A stretch of DNA of 64,000 bases, taken from NCBI GenBank assembly GCA_020721205.1, contig DYNF01000001.1, forward strand, positions 1 to 64,000, in the 5' to 3' direction. The notes under the pieces were generated by a model. The model ran no database searches and had not been told where the DNA came from. It worked only from the letters and a program-made list of their open reading frames with translations. The position numbers and the translations under genes were made by a program. Positions 11,980 through 21,196 of the stretch are shown in pieces. The DNA comes from Prochloron sp. SulCav_FS08_3_32_3330 (GTDB lineage Bacteria > Cyanobacteriota > Cyanobacteriia > Cyanobacteriales > DYNF01). Within the stretch, counting starts at the first letter, position 1. Every line of letters starts with the position of its first letter.

Positions 11980-12040
11980 ATATTTATTAAAACGACTTAG
12001 AAAATTTACCTTAATTCTTACTTTATATTCTTGTGAAATA

Positions 12041-13195
12041 CTAATTAAATAAATCATTTAAAAAATTATTTCCTGTAGTTTCTAAATCCGTATCTAAAGC
12101 AAAATTTAAACTTCTAATATTAATTTGTCCAGTGGTAACATTTAAAGATTTTTCTATATTAGGATAAATTAAAATCGCATTTTTACAGTGTTTTTGGGTT
12201 GCATAACTAACTATTTGATGAAAGTCGGGATGCTTAAATTCTGTTTTATATTTCGTATCTAATACATAACAAGCTTGATCTGTTTTTTTATTATAAATTA
12301 CTAAATCAATATTAAATTTTAAATCTTCATTAATTTTGATTCCTTCATGAATTTTAAGTTTAAATTCTGATGGTAAATTTTGTTTTAACCATTGTGCCAC
12401 AAACTGCTCATAAAGTTGTGCCATATTCACTAAAAAGGGTAAAGTATTATCATTTCCTTGATGATGACTAGGGGAAAGATGTTGTAAGAAAAAATAACAA
12501 ATAATGTGCATTATTTCGTAATCTTGATTTAAACGATTATATTTTCTTTTAATACATTCTTGGGGTTGAAATTGTTTTAATGTAATCGAATATTGTAAAG
12601 CATGATAGGCTTTTCTAATCCGAGAATGAATATTTTGATTAAACATTTTACTTCGACTTAAACAGTTTAATGTCCATAATAAAATTTGATTTTCTTCTAT
12701 ATCATTAGTTTGATCTTGATATTGACAGTTTAATTTAATATTATAGGGTTTTTGGATTAATTTTTTTAGATTAATTTTTCCTTTAATTGTTGTTAATTCA
12801 TTTTCTCGATTAATATAAGTTGTATATAAGCCTTTTTTGGTCCGATTAATTATTTTTTCTGTCAAAGAAATCGCAAAGCGATCGCAAAAATCAGTTAAAC
12901 TTTCACAGTTAGCAATCCCATCTAAAAAATGAAAACTTTTTAAATTTAAAGCATAGTTTAACATAGCAAATAAATTTTTAATCGAAACTTTAGGATTAAT
13001 TTTAATCGCAAAATTAGAATTTAAAGGAATAAAACCTACCCAGCCTTGAGAAGTTAAAGACATTTTATCTTGACCATTTTTTCTAATAATATTTAATTCA
13101 ATTTGTTTATAATATTTAGTTTGAATTAAATCAATAATTTCATCTTGACGAGGAATTATTTTAGTTTTATATTCAGTTAATTCAATGATTTTCAT
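12041..13195 (-). CDS. mcrC: McrC-like restriction subunit with PD-(D/E)XK nuclease
   Basis: QGWVGFIPLN, nuclease-like NIDLVIYNKKTDQACYVLDTKYK, position next to mcrB. Confidence 0.85.
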   Translation of the reverse strand: MKIIELTEYKTKIIPRQDEIIDLIQTKYYKQIELNIIRKNGQDKMSLTSQGWVGFIPLNSNFAIKINPKVSIKNLFAMLNYALNLKSFHFLDGIANCESLTDFCDRFAISLTEKIINRTKKGLYTTYINRENELTTIKGKINLKKLIQKPYNIKLNCQYQDQTNDIEENQILLWTLNCLSRSKMFNQNIHSRIRKAYHALQYSITLKQFQPQECIKRKYNRLNQDYEIMHIICYFFLQHLSPSHHQGNDNTLPFLVNMAQLYEQFVAQWLKQNLPSEFKLKIHEGIKINEDLKFNIDLVIYNKKTDQACYVLDTKYKTEFKHPDFHQIVSYATQKHCKNAILIYPNIEKSLNVTTGQINIRSLNFALDTDLETTGNNFLNDLFN

Positions 13196-13223
13196 TCTAA
13201 TATAATTATATTATTTAATATAG

Positions 13224-13277
13224 GTTTGTTGTTGCACTTTAGTGCTATCTTATTTGTGCTAAAGCACCACAACGAAC
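13224..13277. repeat. GTTTGTTGTTG..GCTAAAGC palindromic repeat between mcrB and mcrC
   Basis: GTTTGTTGTTGCACTTTAGTGC ... GTGCTAAAGCACCACAACGAAC. Confidence 0.75.
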
Positions 13278-13282
13278 TTTTT

Positions 13283-14893
13283 TTAAATTAAAATTTTATC
13301 CTTAATTTTTCCCCAACGAAAATTACTAATTTTCTCATGATCATCAAAGAAATATTCTTCTAAATAAGGCTCAATTTCCATAAGCCAAATATCTTCAATA
13401 TTTTCCTTTAATTCTATTGTTAAAAAGAAAGAAATACCCAATTCATAATGAGGATCATTAATCGTTTTATTTAACTCTTTTAAAACCTTAATTAAACTAT
13501 CAATATTTAACTGATTATTCCCTTTATGATAAGCTTTTAAAATATCATAATTAGAGTTAAGAGTAATAAAAGAAAAACGCCGACGTAAGGCATGATCTAC
13601 TAAAGCGATCGAGCGATCAGCCGTATTCATTGTACCAATAATTCTGACATTTTTAGGCATCGAAAAAACCTCATTACTTCCTGCCAATTTAATATTTTGT
13701 TCTCGATATTCTAATAAATACATTAACTCACCAAAAATAGAAGCAAGATTACCTCGATTAATTTCATCTATGATTAAAACACAAATTCCGTCGCATTTTT
13801 GGGCATTTTCACAAAATTCTAAAAAACGCCCTTTGATCATATTATATTCTAATTGTCCATGATTAGAAATTGGTCTTATTCCTTGAATAAAATCTTCATA
13901 ACTATAACTAGGATGAAATTGTACCAATTCTGAAAATCCATCATTATTACTAATTAAATACTTCGCTAAATATTGAGCTAAAAAAGTTTTACCTGTGCCG
14001 GGAGAGCCTTGTAAAATTATTTGTTTTTTACGGTTAATTACTTTAATAATTGTTTCAATTTTTTCCTGTTTAAAATAGGTATCTTGACATAAATTTTCAA
14101 GGTTATATTCAGGATTAATAAATTTTGTTTCAGTTTCTATATCTTCTAAATTTTCTAATTTTGTATAATTTTCTAAACTAACTAAATATTCTTGAATTTT
14201 ACTTATAGGATCATCATTAATAGTAATTAAAACTAAAGGAAATAAATTTTGATACATATTAATAATATAATTACTTAATTCCAATTGAGAATAATTTAAG
14301 ATTTCTTGACGAGGAATAATCACAGCAATATGTAAATCTTCTTGGGCAATATTTTGTAACCAACTTTCAGGCGTAATCTGATTTTGACTAACTATTTCTT
14401 GATTTTCATTAAGATAATAATTATCTCGACTTCCTAAATAAATTTGATTACTAATATTATAAATATTTTTGATTAAATCAATAATATAATTTTGATTATT
14501 CTGACAAAAATTTATGAATTTATCTCTTTCTTGACTTTCATTTTGACTAATATAAAAACCAAATTCTAAAGTTTCATAATTAAGAAACAAAAATAATTGA
14601 ACATCCTCTATTTTATTACTATTTTTTGTCGAAAAAGTACCCCAAATAAAATCAGGAGTTTTATTTTTGATATAATAATTTTTGGGAGAAAATAAATTTT
14701 TTTCCGTTTCCATTAAATCAGTAATTTCTAAAGGAAGTTGAGAAGCAATATAACTAAATAAAGTCTTAAAAGGATTTTCTACATATTGTTTAAATTCGTC
14801 TTTATTTTTATCATAAAATTCTTTATTAGGGTTATCATGTAATTGTTTTAATAAGGCAAAAGTTTGGCTATTAAAATAAGATTTTTCATTCAT
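13283..14893 (-). CDS. mcrB: McrB-type AAA+ GTPase with DUF2461-like N-terminal region
   Basis: GSPGTGKTFLAQYLAKYL, VLIIDEINRGNLASIFGELMYLLE, GTMNTADRSIALVDHALRRRFSF; N-term YFNSQTFALLKQLHDNPNKEFYDKNKDEFKQYVENPF. Confidence 0.88.
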   Translation of the reverse strand: MNEKSYFNSQTFALLKQLHDNPNKEFYDKNKDEFKQYVENPFKTLFSYIASQLPLEITDLMETEKNLFSPKNYYIKNKTPDFIWGTFSTKNSNKIEDVQLFLFLNYETLEFGFYISQNESQERDKFINFCQNNQNYIIDLIKNIYNISNQIYLGSRDNYYLNENQEIVSQNQITPESWLQNIAQEDLHIAVIIPRQEILNYSQLELSNYIINMYQNLFPLVLITINDDPISKIQEYLVSLENYTKLENLEDIETETKFINPEYNLENLCQDTYFKQEKIETIIKVINRKKQIILQGSPGTGKTFLAQYLAKYLISNNDGFSELVQFHPSYSYEDFIQGIRPISNHGQLEYNMIKGRFLEFCENAQKCDGICVLIIDEINRGNLASIFGELMYLLEYREQNIKLAGSNEVFSMPKNVRIIGTMNTADRSIALVDHALRRRFSFITLNSNYDILKAYHKGNNQLNIDSLIKVLKELNKTINDPHYELGISFFLTIELKENIEDIWLMEIEPYLEEYFFDDHEKISNFRWGKIKDKILI

Positions 14894-14931
14894 TTTTTTT
14901 AATAATGTTGTTTATTTTTTTATATAGGATC

Positions 14932-15169
14932 GCTATGAAATTTATTTCATAGCTAATAGCTAAAATCTGCTAAAGCGATTATTTTTCTTAATTTGATAAT
15001 ATAAAATATAAGATTAATTTTAATAAGTCTAGTCGCTTTAGCTGACTTCTGCTATTAGCTTTGAAATTTATTTCAAAGCGGGTATAATACTTTAAGAATT
15101 AACTTTTAATAATTGACTCGCAATGAAATAAATTTCATTGCTAACAGCAAAAGTCGGCTAAAGCGACTA
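14932..15169. repeat. Three copies of a ~50-bp hairpin repeat (two direct, one inverted)
   Basis: Units at 14932-14981 (+), 15030-15079 (-), 15120-15169 (+); each carries a GCNNTGAAAT/ATTTCANNGC hairpin and GCTAAAGCGAYTA. Confidence 0.85.
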
Positions 15170-15207
15170 AACAAATGTAATTTTATACCAGACTTTGAAC
15201 ATTAGGG

Positions 15208-18200
15208 CTAAAGCCCAACTACAAACAAGTCCTCCATTTCTTTAATAATTTTCATCGTTTCTATACTCACAGTCGTAACTCTTTTTAATAAATCAATTAC
15301 GGTTTCTTTATAATCAGCAAAACAATAATTATTGAATTTTTCGGCAATAGTTGGATCCTTTGGTTTTTTCTCTTTATATTGATCTAATATCCATTCTAAT
15401 GCTGATCTATTTCCTAATTTATATTCCCATACTTCGGGAGGAATTTCTGTTAATGTTGTTACATCATCTAAGATTATTTCATTTTTGATTTTATCGGCTT
15501 TTAATTTAGGTTTAAGTTGCTGATTACTTTTGAATTTTGAATTTTGAATTTTGAATTTATATGGTTTAATTGTTTCATAATTTAAGTGTAAATCCATTAA
15601 TTTTTTACCCCAATTTACCCACATATAAAAATCATCATAAAAGGGGATTCTCGGAAATTCTCTCTTTAAATTTAATTCATATTTCTTTCTATATTCAGGA
15701 TTATGTAACACAGCATAAACATAATAAAATATATTTTCTTTGGTAATTTCATTTTGAATTTTATAATATTCCCTAAACTTTTCTAATCCCCAATCTGTTA
15801 TATTTTCTTGTCTTTTCCCTTCTTTATCATAAGTATATAAAGGTAAGCATTGAGTTTTTTCTAAAATATCTAAACAAAATATTTGATTAGTTGCTAATAC
15901 TGAAAATGATTTAGATGAACTTGTCCCTGAAAACATTATTAGCAGATTATTCTTAGTTAAACTTGAGGAAAAGATTTCATAATGATTAGAAGTTAGTCGA
16001 TCTGATAATATTTTTTCAGAGTAATATAATTTACTAATAAAAGGACGATAATAAAATTTAACAATTAAATCTTGATCAAAATTTAATTTACTATAATTTG
16101 ATAAATTAGTTTTTAAAGTAGCACTCCATTTAATCCGATAATCTAAATTATCATTTTTTTGATTTTGTTCTTTCTGATCATTATAAATTTTGAGAAAATA
16201 TAATATTTTTTCAATTAACTTTTCAGAATTTTCATCTGTTACCCATTCATCTCTTGCTGTTACAACACCATTAGAATATAACTTAAAAATAGCTTTTTCT
16301 TCAGCTTTATTTTTAGATAATTTTGTTTCTTTATTCGCTACAGAAATTAAACTATCAAAATCATTTTCATCTGCTAAATTAATCCAATTATTATTTTGAT
16401 CGGGAATAATATGATCAAAATCAATCTGATCTAATTTATAAGATGATAAAAATTGAAGTTTATCAATAGCTAACTCCTCATCAGGGCGAGAAGTATAATA
16501 TATTTTACAAGGTGTCTTATTTTGGTTATTTTTCTTAATTAAAAAACTAATAGCTACCCCTGTTTGAATACCAAAAACATTATGAGTAGTACCTGCAATT
16601 TTCGGATTTTTTCTCACATCTCCATCTAAATCAATAATATAAATTTCACTAAATTCTTGACTAACTAATTTTCTAAAACCATCAAAAGTTCTCGCATTAA
16701 TAAAAGAAGAATTAGTAATAAAAGCAATAATTCCATTTTCATTTAATCTATCTGTTGCCCATCGAAAAAAGCGAGAATACATATCATAAACTTTAGTTTT
16801 TTGTGCCGTACTTTCCTTAACATAAGTAGCTTTAATTCTTTTATCTATAGCCGGATAATCACGATTTTTATTATTATCATTTTCATTTTGTTGATTAGCA
16901 TTATAGGGAGGATTACCAATAATTACGGAGATTTTCTTCTCATTTTGTCGTTTAATTCTTGCCGTATTTTCCAAAGACATCGCAAACATATCCATCTGTT
17001 TCCCCTCAAAAGAAGTATGATCCAAAGTATCAACAAAACAGATATTATTAAACTCTAAATATTCCCCCATTTTTTGCTGATAAGAATACTCAATATTAAG
17101 ATTAGCAATATAATAAGGTAAAATCGAAACTTCATTACAATGAATTTCATTTTGATACTTATATTTTAAATCTTTAGTTAATAAAAATTCTAAAATTTCC
17201 GTAATAAAAGTACCCGTGCCAGTGGCTGGATCTAATATTTCTACTCCTTGATCACCTAAACTTTTTTGAAAATGTTTATGTAATAAATAATCCGTACTTT
17301 CTACCATAAACTTTACAATTTCATTAGGCGTATAAACGATACCCAATCTATCAGCCGCCAAAGGATTATAAGCCTTATAAAAATTCTCATAAACCACCTT
17401 TAAAAACTTCTGTTTTTCGTGGTGATTAACAATATTACTAGCAGTGCGAATAATCACACTATAATAACTTTCAATCGTCTTTAAAGTATTGCGTTTAAGA
17501 TTACCAGTAAAGAAAGTTTTGATCACATTTTGTAACTGTAAAGCGATATTATTTTCCTGATGAAATTGACTTTCATTAAAAATATTATTAAAAATATCTT
17601 CCGTTAAAATATGTTGAATAATCATCTCTCGAATATCATCCACATTAATATTAGAATTAATGGAATCTTGACAAACTTTTAAAAATTCCAGAAATTTTTG
17701 TTTAAATTCTGTATTATTGCCCTCACCCCCAGCCCCTCTCCCACTGGAGAGGGGAGTTTTTTCGTTAATTGATCCAGATCCCCCCCCTCGCCCTTGGGAG
17801 AGGGGGGCAGGGGGGGTGAGGGCTAATTCTTGATTAATTAAATTTCTTAAAGTATTAATAATTGTGGGTAAATCTTCCTTAAAAGAATTAATTGCTTGAC
17901 GAAAATCCTTAACTTCTGCCCTTTCAAAATCTAAAAATTGATTAATAATTTTATCTAAATCTTCAGGATTTTTCATATCAATCCTTAAAGATTCTATGCC
18001 ATTTTGAATTAAAATAGCGGTATTAGTATCCTCAAAAATAATATTATCCGTAGGATATCCTTTAGCAATTTTCGCCTCAATTTCTGCCTCTAAACTATCT
18101 TTTTCATCCTTCGCTTCCCAATAACCCCAATCAAGCCTTAAAGCATCTTTAATAATACCATCAATGCGAACTTTTGTACCTAACTTAGTCGCAAAATGTA

Positions 18201-18351
18201 ACTCATCAACTAAAATAAAATCTCGACTTTTGCAATAATTATTAAGTAAATTACCAAAAGCAAAACGAATAGATTGCTCATTGCGACTACCGCCAAAACG
18301 GATCCGATCTTCTAAATCTTTATAATATTGATTAATGAGAATACGAGACAT
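15208..18351 (-). CDS. Type ISP/IIG-like restriction-modification fusion protein (nuclease-like N-term plus N6-adenine methylase)
   Basis: VRIDGIIKD..YWEAKDE, methylase motifs ILDPATGTGTFITEIL and VIIGNPPYNANQ; ATG at 18351 plausible (ORF opens at 18399). Confidence 0.85.
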   Translation of the reverse strand: MSRILINQYYKDLEDRIRFGGSRNEQSIRFAFGNLLNNYCKSRDFILVDELHFATKLGTKVRIDGIIKDALRLDWGYWEAKDEKDSLEAEIEAKIAKGYPTDNIIFEDTNTAILIQNGIESLRIDMKNPEDLDKIINQFLDFERAEVKDFRQAINSFKEDLPTIINTLRNLINQELALTPPAPLSQGRGGGSGSINEKTPLSSGRGAGGEGNNTEFKQKFLEFLKVCQDSINSNINVDDIREMIIQHILTEDIFNNIFNESQFHQENNIALQLQNVIKTFFTGNLKRNTLKTIESYYSVIIRTASNIVNHHEKQKFLKVVYENFYKAYNPLAADRLGIVYTPNEIVKFMVESTDYLLHKHFQKSLGDQGVEILDPATGTGTFITEILEFLLTKDLKYKYQNEIHCNEVSILPYYIANLNIEYSYQQKMGEYLEFNNICFVDTLDHTSFEGKQMDMFAMSLENTARIKRQNEKKISVIIGNPPYNANQQNENDNNKNRDYPAIDKRIKATYVKESTAQKTKVYDMYSRFFRWATDRLNENGIIAFITNSSFINARTFDGFRKLVSQEFSEIYIIDLDGDVRKNPKIAGTTHNVFGIQTGVAISFLIKKNNQNKTPCKIYYTSRPDEELAIDKLQFLSSYKLDQIDFDHIIPDQNNNWINLADENDFDSLISVANKETKLSKNKAEEKAIFKLYSNGVVTARDEWVTDENSEKLIEKILYFLKIYNDQKEQNQKNDNLDYRIKWSATLKTNLSNYSKLNFDQDLIVKFYYRPFISKLYYSEKILSDRLTSNHYEIFSSSLTKNNLLIMFSGTSSSKSFSVLATNQIFCLDILEKTQCLPLYTYDKEGKRQENITDWGLEKFREYYKIQNEITKENIFYYVYAVLHNPEYRKKYELNLKREFPRIPFYDDFYMWVNWGKKLMDLHLNYETIKPYKFKIQNSKFKSNQQLKPKLKADKIKNEIILDDVTTLTEIPPEVWEYKLGNRSALEWILDQYKEKKPKDPTIAEKFNNYCFADYKETVIDLLKRVTTVSIETMKIIKEMEDLFVVGL
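17719..17823. repeat. G/C-rich palindromic repeat inserted in-frame in the R-M gene
   Basis: GCCCTCACCCCC ... GGGGGTGAGGGC terminal inverted repeat, 105 bp = 35 codons (ALTPPAPLSQGRGGGSGSINEKTPLSSGRGAGGEG). Confidence 0.85.
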
Positions 18352-18484
18352 AATATTATTACCTAAAAATTTTATTTTAATGTTAGCATAATTAGACACA
18401 AAAATAATATTCCTTATTTTGTATCAAACGTAAAATTTTACCTCTCTACTGCCTTACCTTAGTCGGGCTAAAGCCCTACAGGGA

Positions 18485-18669
18485 GAGGGCGTTTTTATTC
18501 TTTTTTTTGCAACAGATTAAAATCTGTTGCTACCCAAACGAAACCCGTCTTTACGGGTTTTCTGATTAAATATTAACTAATATTAAAAAAATTCAACCTG
18601 CGTAGGCAGGTTTTGCTTATGTAGCAACGGGTTTCAACCCGTTGCTTTTTGGAAAATGAAAACGCCCTG
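18485..18669. mobile_element. Composite-palindrome MITE-like element, copy 2
   Basis: AGGGCGTTTTTATTC ... GAAAACGCCCTG flanked by CTACAGGGA on both sides. Confidence 0.8.
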
Positions 18670-18679
18670 CTACAGGGAG

Positions 18680-18839
18680 CAGGGCGTTTTCATTCTTTTT
18701 TTTGCAACAGATTAAAATCTGTTGCTACCCAAACGAAACCCGTCTTTACGGGTTTTCTGATTAAATATTAACTAATATTAAAAAAATTCAACCTGCGAAG
18801 GCAGGTTTTGCTTATGTAGCAACGGGTTTCAACCCGTTG
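18680..18839. mobile_element. Composite-palindrome MITE-like element, copy 3 (right end truncated)
   Basis: Starts CAGGGCGTTTTCATTC, ends CAACCCGTTG; flanked by CTACAGGGAG on both sides. Confidence 0.75.
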
Positions 18840-18965
18840 CTACAGGGAGAGGGCTAAAGCCCTACTACAAACTTTTTTAGATAAAATAATATTTAGGAAT
18901 AGCTACTTATTTGTTCATTAACTATTAAAATAAGAACTAAATATTGATTATTAATTATTAATTAC

Positions 18966-21104
18966 ATGATGATACCACAGGAATCTTTAGAACAAGCTTT
19001 AAAACAGTTTTTTGGTTATGATACTTTTCGCCCCGGGCAAAAAGATATTATTGAAAAAGCCCTCACGAATCAAGATTTATTAGTAATAATGCCCACCGGA
19101 GGGGGTAAATCTTTATGTTTTCAACTTCCTGCTTTACTAAAAAAAGGTCTCACGATTGTGGTTTCTCCTTTGATTGCTTTAATGCAGGATCAAGTTGATA
19201 GTTTATTGGATAATGGTATTGGTGCAACTTTTCTCAATAGTACCTTAAATTGGGATGAATTAAAATCAAGAGAATTGGCAATTTTAAATGGTAAAATTAA
19301 GTTGTTATATGTGGCACCAGAAAGATTATTGAGTGAGAAATTTTTGTTTTTTTTAGATAGGTTAAAAAATAGTATTGGTATTTCTGGTTTTGCGATTGAT
19401 GAGGCTCATTGTGTATCAGAATGGGGGCATGATTTTCGCCCTGAATATCGCAAAATGATCCTGTTACGTTACCGTTATTCAGATATTCCTATTATGGCTT
19501 TAACTGCTACTGCAACGGAGCGAGTTAAAGAGGATATTGTTAAACAATTAGGTTTACAAAATGCTGAGACTTATTTAAGTAGTTTTAATCGTCCTAATTT
19601 ATATTATGAAGTTAGACCGAAAGAACGTCAAAGTTATAATGAATTATTAACTTATATTCGTACTAATAAAGGGGCAGGAATTATCTATTGTTTAAGTCGA
19701 AAAAATGTAGATGAATTAACTTTTAGATTACAACAGGATAATATTTCAGCTTTACCTTATCATGCGGGTTTAAATGATGAAGTTAGAAGTACAAATCAAA
19801 ATCGTTTTATTCGAGATGATGTGAGAATTATTGTAGCAACAATTGCTTTTGGTATGGGGATAAATAAGCCTGATGTAAGGTTTGTGATTCATTATAATTT
19901 ACCTCGAACTTTAGAAAATTATTATCAAGAATCGGGTCGGGCTGGAAGGGATGGAGAACCTGCTAAATGTATCTTATTTTTTACTTTTAGTGATATTAAA
20001 AGAGTGGAATATTTAATTGATCAACAAAGTGATGAAACTCAACAAAAAATTTCCCGTCAACAGTTAAGAAAGATGATTGATTATTCAGAAGGGACTGAAT
20101 GTAGAAGGATTATTCAACTTAGTTATTTTGGGGAAAAATTCAAGGGAAATTGTCAAAATTGTGATAATTGTTTACAGCCAAAACCTGTAGAAGATTGGAC
20201 GATAGAATCCCAAAAGTTTTTATCTTGTGTAGCAAGGACTAAGGAAAGATTTGGGATTACTCATATTATTGATGTTTTAAGGGGATCAAGTAAGAAGAAA
20301 ATTATGCAATATGGACATCATTTATTATCAACTTATGGCATCGGAAAAGATCGCACTGTAGAGGAGTGGAGAATGTTAGGAAGGTCTTTACTTCATCAAG
20401 GATTAATATCAGAAACTACTGATGGTTATTCGGTTTTAAAATTGAATAAAAAGAGTTGGGAAATTTTAAAAAAAGAAAGAGATGTTAAAATTGCTGTTAC
20501 TTTAAGTAAAAAAGATCAATTATTAAAAGAATATAATTTAAAAAATGCGGAAGGTGAAATTTTATTTGAAAGATTAAAAGGTTTAAGAAAATATATTGCT
20601 GACTTACATTCCATTGCACCTTATGTAATTTTTCCTGATTCAACTTTAAGATTAATGGCACAAATGAAACCTCAATCTTTAACTCAATTTGCTAATATTT
20701 CTGGTATAACTGAATATAAATTAAAGCAATATGGAGAACAATTTTTATCAGAAATTAGAAGTTTTTGTCAAGAGCAAACTTTACCGATAAAATTACCTTC
20801 TGATAGTGAAATGATAACCTTAAGTTTACATCAACAAGGTTTAAATGTTAATAAAATTGCTGAAGTCAGAGGTTTAGCTATTAGTACAATTTATACGCAT
20901 TTAAGTAATTTAATTGAGATGAGACAACCTGTCGAAATTAGTCATTTAATTTCAGTAGAAAAACGTCAAGAAATTGTGAAAGTTATTGATGTTAAAGGAG
21001 ACGTTTCTTTAACACCAATTAAAGAGGAATTAGGGGACAATTATAATTATAATGAAATCCGTTTAGTGCGCTCATGGTGGCGTAAATCTAATCGGACTTG
21101 CTAG
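18966..21104 (+). CDS. recQ: ATP-dependent DNA helicase RecQ
   Basis: MPTGGGKSLCFQLPALL, DEAHCVSEWGHDFRPEY, QESGRAGRDGEPAKC, zinc-binding cysteines, C-terminal HRDC-like region. Confidence 0.93.
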   Translation: MMIPQESLEQALKQFFGYDTFRPGQKDIIEKALTNQDLLVIMPTGGGKSLCFQLPALLKKGLTIVVSPLIALMQDQVDSLLDNGIGATFLNSTLNWDELKSRELAILNGKIKLLYVAPERLLSEKFLFFLDRLKNSIGISGFAIDEAHCVSEWGHDFRPEYRKMILLRYRYSDIPIMALTATATERVKEDIVKQLGLQNAETYLSSFNRPNLYYEVRPKERQSYNELLTYIRTNKGAGIIYCLSRKNVDELTFRLQQDNISALPYHAGLNDEVRSTNQNRFIRDDVRIIVATIAFGMGINKPDVRFVIHYNLPRTLENYYQESGRAGRDGEPAKCILFFTFSDIKRVEYLIDQQSDETQQKISRQQLRKMIDYSEGTECRRIIQLSYFGEKFKGNCQNCDNCLQPKPVEDWTIESQKFLSCVARTKERFGITHIIDVLRGSSKKKIMQYGHHLLSTYGIGKDRTVEEWRMLGRSLLHQGLISETTDGYSVLKLNKKSWEILKKERDVKIAVTLSKKDQLLKEYNLKNAEGEILFERLKGLRKYIADLHSIAPYVIFPDSTLRLMAQMKPQSLTQFANISGITEYKLKQYGEQFLSEIRSFCQEQTLPIKLPSDSEMITLSLHQQGLNVNKIAEVRGLAISTIYTHLSNLIEMRQPVEISHLISVEKRQEIVKVIDVKGDVSLTPIKEELGDNYNYNEIRLVRSWWRKSNRTC

Positions 21105-21196
21105 TGCGATCTTATGCTAAAATTAAAATTAAATTAATTCACAAAAAAAAGGGTTAATCAAATTAACCCCAGTATCATAAAAAAATCTAAATCAAA

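Noticed and set aside
12041-18399. DISARM or BREX system
   Set aside because: No PglZ, BrxC/BrxL, DrmA/B or other signature genes; McrBC plus a single-chain R-M enzyme explains the content.
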